This document shows positions 1 to 7,303 of a stretch of 64,000 nt of DNA, piece after piece. Within the stretch, counting starts at the first letter, position 1; each line of letters begins with the position of its first letter. The position numbers were made by a program, and so were the translations under genes. The DNA is from Dyadobacter sp. CY347 (GTDB lineage: Bacteria > Bacteroidota > Bacteroidia > Cytophagales > Spirosomataceae): positions 124,001 through 188,000 of the forward strand of contig NZ_JAKFFT010000010.1 of the NCBI RefSeq assembly GCF_021502655.1, written 5' to 3'. The notes beneath the pieces were generated by a model. That model searched no databases. It was not told where the DNA came from and was given only the letters and a program-made list of their open reading frames with translations.

Positions 1-1093
1 TACCATATGTCCCGCAAGTCATCACACCTTTTTGACCGATTAACAAAACACCATTGCTGCTGTCTGGTTCGCCAAGCGGATCGTTTGCCGGGATAATTTC
101 CGGGTGGAATGGACGCAAGCCGCCGTCGTGCCAGGTTAATGTTACTTCTGACTTATTGATCTTGTTTGCAGGGAATTTTAATTGAACCCTTGATGATGGC
201 GGGCAGCCTTCGGGAATGTATTCCGGGGTCCAGTCTTTGATGAAAACTTGCCCTACGCTGCATTCCAGTTCGGTTGGATAACCTAATCCTAATGTGCGGA
301 AAGCGGGGTCGATTAGGTGGCAGCCCATGTCACCTAGTGCGCCTGTGCCGAAATTCCACCACCCTCTCCATTTAAATGGGTGCCAGGCCGGATTGTAATC
401 AACCCATTCAGCAGATCCTACCCAAAGTTCCCAGTCAATATCAGCCGGAACAGGGAATTTTTCCGTTGGAACTGGAATTCCTTGGGGCCACACAGGACGG
501 TTGGTCCAAACGTGTGCTTCGTGCACATTGCCTATCAAGCCCTTTGAAAACCATTCTTTCATTTGGGTTTGCGCAGGGTTAGAAGCACCCTGGTTTCCCA
601 TTTGGGTTACTACTTTATATTTACGCGCCGCTTCGGTAAGCATTCTCGCTTCATAAATGTCATGCGTCAACGGCTTTTGCACGTATACGTGCTTGCCGCG
701 CTGCATGGCTGCCATCGCGATAATGGCGTGCATATGGTCGGTTGTTGAAACGGTTACGGCGTCAATGTCCTTTTCCATTTCATCAAACATCTTTCTGAAA
801 TCCTTGTATTTTTTTGCGGTCGGATGGAGCTCAAAATTCTTTTTGGCTTGGCCCCAATCCACGTCGCATAATGCCACCAGGTTTTCGGCGCCTTTATTCC
901 AGGCATTATTTGTATCTGAAAAACCTTTTCCGCCAACCCCTATTCCTGCAATATTCAATTTGTCACTCGGTGCCAGGAAGCCTTTGCCCAATACATGGCG
1001 TGGGACAATAAAGAAACTTCCAATTGTTGCTGCCGTTGCTTTTTGCAAAAAATCCCGGCGCTTCACATCTTTCGGTTTATTTTCTGAACGCAT
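1..1093 (-). CDS. Gfo/Idh/MocA family oxidoreductase, Tat-exported (3' end outside window)
   Basis: NAD(P)-dependent sugar or polyol dehydrogenase family protein. The reverse strand reads MRSENKPKDVKRRDFLQKAT, a twin-arginine signal (RRDFLQ) followed by a hydrophobic stretch, so export to the periplasm is expected. A Rossmann segment follows (LNIAGIGVGGKG), then DAVTVSTTDHMHA and VYVQKPLTHD, the family's substrate and lysine motif (usually EKP, here QKP). The later part is rich in Trp (WNFGTGALGDMGCHLIDP), typical of the secreted Bacteroidota branch. About 364 residues are visible and the C terminus runs off the left edge. The start is the ATG at 1091-1093, just before the Tat motif. The exact substrate cannot be told. 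Confidence 0.88.
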   Translation of the reverse strand, partial: MRSENKPKDVKRRDFLQKATAATIGSFFIVPRHVLGKGFLAPSDKLNIAGIGVGGKGFSDTNNAWNKGAENLVALCDVDWGQAKKNFELHPTAKKYKDFRKMFDEMEKDIDAVTVSTTDHMHAIIAMAAMQRGKHVYVQKPLTHDIYEARMLTEAARKYKVVTQMGNQGASNPAQTQMKEWFSKGLIGNVHEAHVWTNRPVWPQGIPVPTEKFPVPADIDWELWVGSAEWVDYNPAWHPFKWRGWWNFGTGALGDMGCHLIDPAFRTLGLGYPTELECSVGQVFIKDWTPEYIPEGCPPSSRVQLKFPANKINKSEVTLTWHDGGLRPFHPEIIPANDPLGEPDSSNGVLLIGQKGVMTCGTYG

Positions 1094-1205
1094 CTGATTT
1101 GATAGAAAAGATAAAGTGGATAATAATATTTAAAGCATACTTGTCATGATAATTACTTGCAGCCTCCCGATTTCCGGACGGGAACCGTAACCATAACGCC
1201 GATGT

Positions 1206-1237
1206 TTTGAAGGCTGTATATTATTCCCTTAACTTTG
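1206..1237 (+). promoter_or_regulatory. Bacteroidota-type promoter for panD
   Basis: TTTG at 1206-1209 and TAACTTTG at 1230-1237, separated by 20 bases. This matches the Bacteroidota -33/-7 consensus (TTTG, then TAnnTTTG). It lies 45 bases upstream of the panD ATG. Confidence 0.6.
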
Positions 1238-1281
1238 GGGAGAATAAGCATTAATAAATTCCCGACTTACATTACCCGGTA

Positions 1282-1632
1282 ATGCAAATAACACTCATGA
1301 AATCGAAGATTCACCGCGTTAAGGTGACTCAGGCGGAGTTGAATTACGTAGGCAGCATTACTATCGACGAAGATCTGATAGACGCCGCCGGATTAGTTGA
1401 AAATGAACAAGTTCACATTGTCAATAATAACAACGGGGAGCGCTTTGTAACCTATGTGATTAAAGGTGAAAGAGGCTCAGGAATGATCTGCTTGAATGGT
1501 GCGGCTGCTAGAAGGGTTCAGATCGGCGACATTATTATCATCATTGCTTATGGCTCCATGAGCCAGGATGAGGCGAAGACATTCAAGCCCATGGTCGTGT
1601 TTCCGGATCATAATAACCATCTTGTGGTCTAA
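1282..1632 (+). CDS. panD: Aspartate 1-decarboxylase proenzyme
   Basis: Makes beta-alanine from L-aspartate for pantothenate and coenzyme A synthesis. The 116 residues align along the whole length with known PanD: KIHRVKVTQAELNYVGSITI carries the Gly24-Ser25 self-cleavage site that produces the pyruvoyl group. Downstream are the conserved NGERFVTYVI and LNGAAARRVQIGD segments. With the ATG at 1282 the cleavage falls at residue 24/25, as in E. coli, which supports this start over the internal ATG at 1297. A canonical promoter lies just upstream. The flippase-like gene follows 41 bases later in the same direction. Confidence 0.96.
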   Translation: MQITLMKSKIHRVKVTQAELNYVGSITIDEDLIDAAGLVENEQVHIVNNNNGERFVTYVIKGERGSGMICLNGAAARRVQIGDIIIIIAYGSMSQDEAKTFKPMVVFPDHNNHLVV

Positions 1633-1673
1633 ACTTCCTTTCTTTACAGGTTCGCAAAATCTTTCAAATAGCT

Positions 1674-2705
1674 ATGAAAAGCGCTTTACGTTACATCATA
1701 TCGCTCGCGCTCGCAGGCGGCCTGATCTGGTTTGTCTTTAAAGACATCAACTTTGCAGAAATGCTCGACAGGTTTGCCAAATCAGACTGGCGATGGATTG
1801 CGCTATCGTGCGTTTTATTGCTTGGCGCTCACATTACGAGGGCCTGGCGCTGGGGCATGTTAATGGAGCCGCTGGGTCACAAACCCGGCCTTTTCAACAG
1901 CTCTATTTCAGTCTTAACCGGTTATTTTGCCAATTATATTGTACCAAGAATGGGCGAGGTAACCCGCTGCGGAACATTATACCGACTGGAACGCATTCCC
2001 GTAAACCTGAGCTTTGGAACGGTCGTGGCTGAACGTATATTCGATGTGCTGATTTTATTATTGATGATAGGATTAAATTTTATCCTCGAATTTGACCGTC
2101 TGAGCACATTCTTCACTGATTTTTTCCAAAGCAAAGTTCCGGGCGGCCAGGGCGATTCAGCGGCAACATTGCTGGGCATACTCACTGCATTCATGCTTTT
2201 TGGCGTGATTGGTGTTTATATCATTTATAAAAATGCAGCATTAAGGGAGAAGATCCTGCGAAATTCATTTGTTCAGAAGATCCTGACATTTGGGAAGGGC
2301 ATGCTGGACGGGTTTTTAAGTATTCGTAAATTAAAGAGCCCGGGTTTGTTCATTCTTAGTACAATTGCCATCTGGGTTTTCTATTATTTCGTTTCTTACG
2401 TCTTATTCTTCTGCATTCCCGAAACGTCCAATCTGGGACCATTGGCTGGATTAACATTGTTGGTTGTTGGCGCTATCGGAATGACCGCCCCCACACAAGG
2501 TGGCATTGGCGCTTATCACTTACTGGTTGGTAACGTCATGATTTTGTATGGGTTATCACAAAACGACGGGATAACATTGGCTACATTCATTCATGGCGCG
2601 CAAATGATTTTTATGCTGGTTATCGGTGCACTTGCGTTCCTATACGTTTTAGTACAAAACAAAAAATCGGTTTCCGAAGACAGTCGGGTTACAATCGAAA
2701 ATTAA
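1674..2705 (+). CDS. Flippase-like membrane protein (lysylphosphatidylglycerol synthase TM-domain family)
   Basis: A 343-residue polytopic inner membrane protein with about seven or eight hydrophobic segments. It resembles the transmembrane half of MprF (LPG_synthase_TM / UPF0104, YbhN-like). Diagnostic parts are RMGEVTRCGTLYR near residue 92, VVAERIFDVLILL near 118, and APTQGGIGAYHLL near 270. The soluble lysyl-transferase domain of MprF is absent, so it probably moves or flips a lipid rather than aminoacylating it; substrate unknown. It sits between panD and rfaE2 on the same strand. Confidence 0.85.
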   Translation: MKSALRYIISLALAGGLIWFVFKDINFAEMLDRFAKSDWRWIALSCVLLLGAHITRAWRWGMLMEPLGHKPGLFNSSISVLTGYFANYIVPRMGEVTRCGTLYRLERIPVNLSFGTVVAERIFDVLILLLMIGLNFILEFDRLSTFFTDFFQSKVPGGQGDSAATLLGILTAFMLFGVIGVYIIYKNAALREKILRNSFVQKILTFGKGMLDGFLSIRKLKSPGLFILSTIAIWVFYYFVSYVLFFCIPETSNLGPLAGLTLLVVGAIGMTAPTQGGIGAYHLLVGNVMILYGLSQNDGITLATFIHGAQMIFMLVIGALAFLYVLVQNKKSVSEDSRVTIEN

Positions 2706-2786
2706 TTGTTGTTTTTATAGTCCGGCTATATTGAAACAAAGTATGATAACGTATTATCATTACCCAAACCCTATTTAACAGACCCC

Positions 2787-3275
2787 ATGAACCTTACCGA
2801 AAGCAAGATATTAAGGCTGGAAGAAGCCATCCCAACCATAGAAGACTGGCAGCGCGCCGGACAAAAAGTAGTTTTCACAAACGGCTGCTTCGATATCGTT
2901 CATTTAGGACACATTGATTATCTGGAAAAAGCACGCGCATTAGGCGACAGGCTGGTTTTGGGCTTGAACACAGATGCTTCTGTCAGCAGGCTAAAAGGAC
3001 CATTGCGGCCGGTTGTCAATGAATATGCAAGAGCAAGATTAATGGCAGCGCTTTCATTCATTGATGCTGTCATTTTGTTCGACGAACCGACGCCTAGTCA
3101 GTTGATTGAAGCCGTAAAACCTGACATTTTGGTCAAAGGAGACGATTATACCGTTGAAACTATTGCTGGCGCGGATTTTGTTTTGGGTAAAGGGGGTGAG
3201 GTAAAAACGATCGCTCTTGTAAAGGGTTATTCGACTACCGCGCTGATTGAGAAAATAAAACAAGGATATAACTAA
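2787..3275 (+). CDS. rfaE2: D-glycero-beta-D-manno-heptose 1-phosphate adenylyltransferase
   Basis: Nucleotidyltransferase that makes ADP-heptose for the lipopolysaccharide inner core. At 162 residues it corresponds to the C-terminal half of the bifunctional E. coli HldE; Bacteroidota often have this half as a separate gene. The motif TNGCFDIVHLGHIDYLEKA contains the HxGH nucleotide-binding signature. KGPLRPVVNEYARA and KPDILVKGDDYTVETI follow, and near the end YSTTALIEKI matches the STT-ext signature. The next gene begins 8 bases after the stop, so the two are probably co-transcribed. Confidence 0.94.
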   Translation: MNLTESKILRLEEAIPTIEDWQRAGQKVVFTNGCFDIVHLGHIDYLEKARALGDRLVLGLNTDASVSRLKGPLRPVVNEYARARLMAALSFIDAVILFDEPTPSQLIEAVKPDILVKGDDYTVETIAGADFVLGKGGEVKTIALVKGYSTTALIEKIKQGYN

Positions 3276-3282
3276 CACAAAT

Positions 3283-3963
3283 ATGGCTGGTGCATATGTA
3301 ATTGGTATTTTGGTGATGCTTATTAGCCTTTATGTGCAATGGCGTCTCAAAAGTAAGTTTGAAGAATACTCGCAAGTAGGGTTGAGCAATGGCATGAGCG
3401 GAAAGGAAATCGCTGAAACCATGCTTCGTGAAAGCGGAATATATGATGTAAGGGTTTTATCGGTCGAAGGAAGGCTTACTGACCATTATAATCCTCAGGA
3501 TAAAACAGTTAACCTAAGCCCGGATGTTTATCACGGAAGAAGCGTATCCGCTGCGGCCGTTGCTTCCCACGAATGCGGGCACGCCGTGCAGCATGCTACT
3601 GCTTATAAATGGTTACAGTTCAGGTCACAAATGGTGCCTTTTTTAAGCATTGCTTCATCTTACATGCAATGGATCATTTTAGGAGGAATCGTTTTATTGA
3701 ACACAACGCCTATTCCATTAGCAATCGGTGTAGCGTTATTCGCCGCAACAACATTATTCAGTTTTATCACATTGCCTGTTGAATACGACGCAAGTAACAG
3801 AGCACTCGCCTGGATTAAAAATAACAGGATTGTAAATGAGAGAGAATATGTGATGTCGGCCGATGCGCTGAAATGGGCTGCCAGGACTTACTTGGTTGCT
3901 GCAATCGGTTCCCTTGCAACATTGCTTTATTATGTGAGCTTGTTGATGGGGAGAAGGGACTAA
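3283..3963 (+). CDS. Membrane zinc metallopeptidase (YugP-like, Zn_peptidase_2 family)
   Basis: Predicted membrane-bound neutral zinc peptidase of 226 residues. An N-terminal membrane helix (YVIGILVMLISLYVQWRL) is followed by a soluble part with VNLSPDVYHGRSVSAAAVAS and the zinc site SHECGHAVQHA (HExxH form). Two or three further hydrophobic segments come near residues 130-175 and 205-220, and EYDASNRALAWI is the conserved stretch likely to hold a further ligand. Family membership is clear; the substrate is unknown. It is the last gene of the run from panD, and its stop codon lies inside the long inverted repeat. Confidence 0.88.
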   Translation: MAGAYVIGILVMLISLYVQWRLKSKFEEYSQVGLSNGMSGKEIAETMLRESGIYDVRVLSVEGRLTDHYNPQDKTVNLSPDVYHGRSVSAAAVASHECGHAVQHATAYKWLQFRSQMVPFLSIASSYMQWIILGGIVLLNTTPIPLAIGVALFAATTLFSFITLPVEYDASNRALAWIKNNRIVNEREYVMSADALKWAARTYLVAAIGSLATLLYYVSLLMGRRD

Positions 3964-4073
3964 GCTTTTTGCCTGTAAGCCTAAGCGGACCGGGCCGCCG
4001 GGCGGTCGAAGGCGCGTTACTCCTGGGTGAACGCGCCTTCGACTCCGCTCAGGCTGACAGGCAAAAAGCTTAG
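3960..4073. repeat. Long imperfect inverted repeat, REP-like
   Basis: The left arm (3960-4018) and right arm (4030-4073) are near-complementary over 44 bases. The left arm carries an extra GC-rich 15-base insert. The core reads TGACAGGC / GCCTGAGCGGAGTCGAAGG, a palindromic-repeat motif seen between genes in many bacterial genomes (recalled, not searched). It overlaps the stop of the zinc peptidase and precedes a separate terminator hairpin. Confidence 0.75.
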
Positions 4074-4082
4074 GCTTATAAT

Positions 4083-4117
4083 AAAAAGGTTGGGAAACGA
4101 TGTTTCCCAACCTTTTT
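4083..4117. terminator. Bidirectional intrinsic terminator
   Basis: AAAAAGGTTGGGAAAC, loop GAT, GTTTCCCAACCTTTTTT: a 15-base stem with A and T tracts on either side. It lies between the convergent zinc peptidase and VCBS genes and can serve both. Confidence 0.85.
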
Positions 4118-5287
4118 TCATTTCTTCTTCTGATTCCAGTACACAACCACATTATGCGTCGATCTTCCTGACGCCAGAATATCCAAATCCCCATCTCCAT
4201 CCAAGTCCGCTGCGGCAATATCTTCGCAGGCGATTTTGATCTTTTCATCCAGGGCATATTCCTGCCACTTTTTTCCTTCGGGATCTGATCCTACGTAAAT
4301 TCTGATGCCGGTTTCTCCGTTAACATTAGGATTGCGCCAGCCCATGACCACCTGGTCGCGGCCCTGGCCGAAGAAATCGGCGCATAATAAGGCGTGGCCT
4401 TCTTTTATTTTATCAGTTAAAACTGTGCGGTTGTCTTTTGAGTAAACGACCACGCTTGTGCCGTGCATCGGTTCGATCGTGGCTGTGAATAATTGGTTTT
4501 TGCCCAGACTTCCCGTCCTGATCTCCCCTACTCCTCTTTCCGGGACCATCCATGTGCCTGATGGCGCCCAACCGTCTGCGCCATTCAGGAAAACCTGAAC
4601 GCCCTCTTTGCCTGCAACGGCCAGGCCGGCCATTCTGCCGGGGACTTCCATAGGTTGTAAATTATGCGTCATATGCATGCCGGTTTCGACCAGTTCATAG
4701 CCCCATATGCCCATTTTTTTCTCAGGAACATCAAATACGATCAGCTTCACACCCGCGCCTTCTCCTCCCGAATTTCCTTCCCCATGTAGCGGAAGCACCG
4801 CGAGCTGAAAACCTCCTTCTGCTGTTTTGATCCATTGCATTCTATGGATGGTAACCTCATGGTGCAATCGAACCGGTTCCCAAAGCTGCGTGCGGTCGTT
4901 TGGCGCGGAGAGATAATATACGGCGCCGGATTGTTTTATATTTTTTGTTTCCGAAGGGTTCCACTGGGCGCCTACTGCCACTTCCACTTTCCCGTCCCCG
5001 TCAATGTCCCTGGCTGCAATGCACACATTATCCTGTTCGGTGAGGTCCCTCGCCATGACGATACGCGTCCACTTTTCACCTTTTTTACCAGGATTTTTAT
5101 ACCAAACAATTTCCTTTTTATCTGCCAGCAAAATATCAGTTTTCCCATCCCCATCCACATCACCAGACGTTACCCCATAACCTATACTGATCTTATCATC
5201 AATAACTTCCCCCACAAAAGTCGCCGTCTGGGCAAGCGTTTCGGCTGTGACCCATATAAGGGCAAAAAGTAATAATTTTCTCTTCAT
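4118..5287 (-). CDS. Secreted VCBS/FG-GAP repeat protein
   Basis: A 389-residue exported protein with a signal peptide ending near LAQ (residues 1-20). It is built from beta-propeller-type repeats with calcium-loop motifs: DVDGDGKTDILLADKK near residue 44, DIDGDGKVEVAVGAQW near 95, and DLDGDGDLDILASG near the C terminus. The final DxDGDGDLDIL repeat ends at the stop without a T9SS sorting domain. It resembles the protein at 29409-30614. Such proteins are thought to bind glycans or act in extracellular complexes; the function is unknown. Confidence 0.85.
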   Translation of the reverse strand: MKRKLLLFALIWVTAETLAQTATFVGEVIDDKISIGYGVTSGDVDGDGKTDILLADKKEIVWYKNPGKKGEKWTRIVMARDLTEQDNVCIAARDIDGDGKVEVAVGAQWNPSETKNIKQSGAVYYLSAPNDRTQLWEPVRLHHEVTIHRMQWIKTAEGGFQLAVLPLHGEGNSGGEGAGVKLIVFDVPEKKMGIWGYELVETGMHMTHNLQPMEVPGRMAGLAVAGKEGVQVFLNGADGWAPSGTWMVPERGVGEIRTGSLGKNQLFTATIEPMHGTSVVVYSKDNRTVLTDKIKEGHALLCADFFGQGRDQVVMGWRNPNVNGETGIRIYVGSDPEGKKWQEYALDEKIKIACEDIAAADLDGDGDLDILASGRSTHNVVVYWNQKKK

Positions 5288-5384
5288 AGTCTCGGATTCA
5301 GGCCAAAAGACCTGCTAATTATTTAAGCATATTTTTTCACAATATACTTCAAAAAGCGTACAGCAGCATTTGAAAAAAGACTTT

Positions 5385-5418
5385 TTTGTGTGGCTTTGAT
5401 CGGCTTTACCTACTTTTG
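5385..5418 (+). promoter_or_regulatory. Candidate promoter for gcvT
   Basis: TTTG at 5385-5388 and TACTTTTG at 5411-5418 with 22 bases between, the Bacteroidota -33/-7 pattern with slightly long spacing. It lies 28 bases upstream of the gcvT ATG. Confidence 0.5.
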
Positions 5419-5446
5419 TAAATTATTGTGAACCAATTTACCATTC

Positions 5447-6529
5447 ATGAAAACTGTCCCATTACATCAGGTCCATATCGATTTGGGTGCCAAAATGGTC
5501 CCATTTGCAGGTTTTGAAATGCCTGTACGCTATTCCTCGGATCTGGATGAACACCACACTGTAAGAAACAATGTCGGCGTGTTTGACGTCTCTCACATGG
5601 GAGAATTCAGCGTTAAGGGCCCGAAAGCTTTGGATCTGATTCAAAAAGTTACTTCTAATGATGTTTCGGCATTGTTTGATGGTAAAGTCCAGTACAGCTA
5701 TCTGCCCAACGGAAACGGCGGCGTAGTGGATGATTTATTGGTTTACAGAATAAAAGAAGACGAATATTTCCTGGTTGTGAATGCGTCCAATATCGAAAAG
5801 GACTGGAATTGGATCCAAAGCCATAATACAGAGGGCGTTTCGATGGAAAATCTTTCCGACGACCTTTGTCTGTTCGCAGTGCAAGGTCCAAATGCGACGC
5901 CTACGCTGCAAAAGCTCACTTCGGTTGATCTTGGCGCAATGGACTATTATACATTTAAAATCGGCGAAATGGCCGGGATTTCGGATGTAATCATCTCAGC
6001 AACAGGTTACACTGGCGCAGGCGGATTTGAAATATATGTTAAAAACGTTGATGCCGTGAACATGTGGAAAGCCATATTTGAAGCGGGAGCTGAATTTGGC
6101 ATCAAACCCGTGGGACTGGGCGCCCGCGACACCTTAAGACTTGAAAAAGGGTTTTGCTTGTACGGCAATGACATCGATGACAACACTTCGCCTTTGGAAG
6201 CCGGCCTGGGCTGGGTTACCAAATTCACCAAAGACTTCATCGATGCAAACGACCTGAAAGCACAAAAAGAAGCTGGTTTGACGAAAAAGCTGGTTGGCTT
6301 CGAAATGATTGACAGAGGCATTCCTCGCGGACATTATGAGCTTTGCGATGAATCCGGCATCAAATTGGGAGAAGTGACTTCGGGCACACAATCGCCCACA
6401 TTGCAAAAAGGAATCGGCATGGGCTACGTTCCCGCTGCATATGCCAAGCCTGAGACGGAAATTTACGTAAAAGTCCGTGACAGATTATTGAAGGCGAAAG
6501 TTGTTAAACTCCCTTTTGTAAAAAACTGA
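5447..6529 (+). CDS. gcvT: Aminomethyltransferase, glycine cleavage T protein
   Basis: Tetrahydrofolate-dependent T protein of the glycine cleavage system. It releases ammonia from the aminomethyl-lipoyl H protein and forms 5,10-methylene-THF. The 360 residues match the family length. Motifs seen are MVPFAGFEMPVRY at the N terminus, NNVGVFDVSHMGE, ATGYTGAGGFEIYV near residue 185, GLGARDTLRLEKG near 223 and GEVTSGTQSPTLQKGIGMGY near 310. The gcvP and gcvH genes are not in the window, so the system is dispersed. Confidence 0.96.
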   Translation: MKTVPLHQVHIDLGAKMVPFAGFEMPVRYSSDLDEHHTVRNNVGVFDVSHMGEFSVKGPKALDLIQKVTSNDVSALFDGKVQYSYLPNGNGGVVDDLLVYRIKEDEYFLVVNASNIEKDWNWIQSHNTEGVSMENLSDDLCLFAVQGPNATPTLQKLTSVDLGAMDYYTFKIGEMAGISDVIISATGYTGAGGFEIYVKNVDAVNMWKAIFEAGAEFGIKPVGLGARDTLRLEKGFCLYGNDIDDNTSPLEAGLGWVTKFTKDFIDANDLKAQKEAGLTKKLVGFEMIDRGIPRGHYELCDESGIKLGEVTSGTQSPTLQKGIGMGYVPAAYAKPETEIYVKVRDRLLKAKVVKLPFVKN

Positions 6530-6569
6530 TTATCTCCCCCAATTCATTCCATAGTATCGATTGCATTTT

Positions 6570-7280
6570 ATGAAACAACTTGACGTTTGCCTTACACCCG
6601 ACCTGCTTCATTTACATAAACTGGACAATTCAATTGTAGTCGTAGCGGATGTTTTCAGGGCTACTTCGTGCATGGTTACCGGTCTCGCTTATGGTGTTAA
6701 GAGCATTACGCCAGTTGCCAGCATTGAAGAATGTAAATTATTACAAGACAAAGGTTTCATCGCAGCTGCGGAACGCGATGCGCGGAAAGTGGAAGGTTTT
6801 GATCTTGACAACTCCCCTTTCAGCTATATGAACGAGCGGCTGATCGGCTCGCAGATCGCAATGACAACCACCAACGGAACGTTATCCATCGCCAAAGCAA
6901 AAGCCTCGGCAGTGAAAGTCATGATCGGGTCATTTTTGAACTTAGGCGCACTGACAAATCACTTGCGCTCAGAACCTTATGACATTCTGGTGCTTTGCGC
7001 AGGCTGGAAAGGCAGGCCTAACCTGGAAGATACATTGTTTGCAGGAGCGCTTGCGGACGCACTGAAAGACCAGTTTATGCTTTTGGAAGATGGCACATTA
7101 ATGGCGCAGCGACTATACGACCAGAGCCGTAACAACTTGCTGGCCAGTGTTTCCAATTCATCCCACGTGCGCAGGTTGCAGCGTTTGGGAATCCAGAAAG
7201 ATATATCTTATTGTTTGCAAAAAGACCTTTATGATGTTGTGCCGGTTTTGCGTGGAAGCACGTTGGTAGCAATGAATTAA
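6570..7280 (+). CDS. comB: 2-phosphosulfolactate phosphatase family protein
   Basis: Homologue of ComB, the Mg-dependent phosphatase that makes 3-sulfolactate from 2-phospho-3-sulfolactate, known from coenzyme M synthesis. Family motifs are VVVADVFRATSCMVTGLAYG near residue 22, DLDNSPFSY and MTTTNGTLSIAKA near 94, and VLCAGWKGRPNLEDTLFAGA near 139. The ATG at 6570 was chosen over an in-frame TTG at 6561. It sits 40 bases after gcvT and 23 bases before the next gene, so an operon is likely. A bacterium of this type makes no coenzyme M; a role in sulfonate or sulfonolipid metabolism is an inference. Confidence 0.86.
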   Translation: MKQLDVCLTPDLLHLHKLDNSIVVVADVFRATSCMVTGLAYGVKSITPVASIEECKLLQDKGFIAAAERDARKVEGFDLDNSPFSYMNERLIGSQIAMTTTNGTLSIAKAKASAVKVMIGSFLNLGALTNHLRSEPYDILVLCAGWKGRPNLEDTLFAGALADALKDQFMLLEDGTLMAQRLYDQSRNNLLASVSNSSHVRRLQRLGIQKDISYCLQKDLYDVVPVLRGSTLVAMN

Positions 7281-7303
7281 CTTAAAATACTAAAAACATT
7301 TAC

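Noticed and set aside
3754..4257. 167-codon minus-strand frame across the REP-like repeat
   Set aside because: It overlaps the zinc peptidase 3' end, the inverted repeat and the terminator, and has no start signal or homology.
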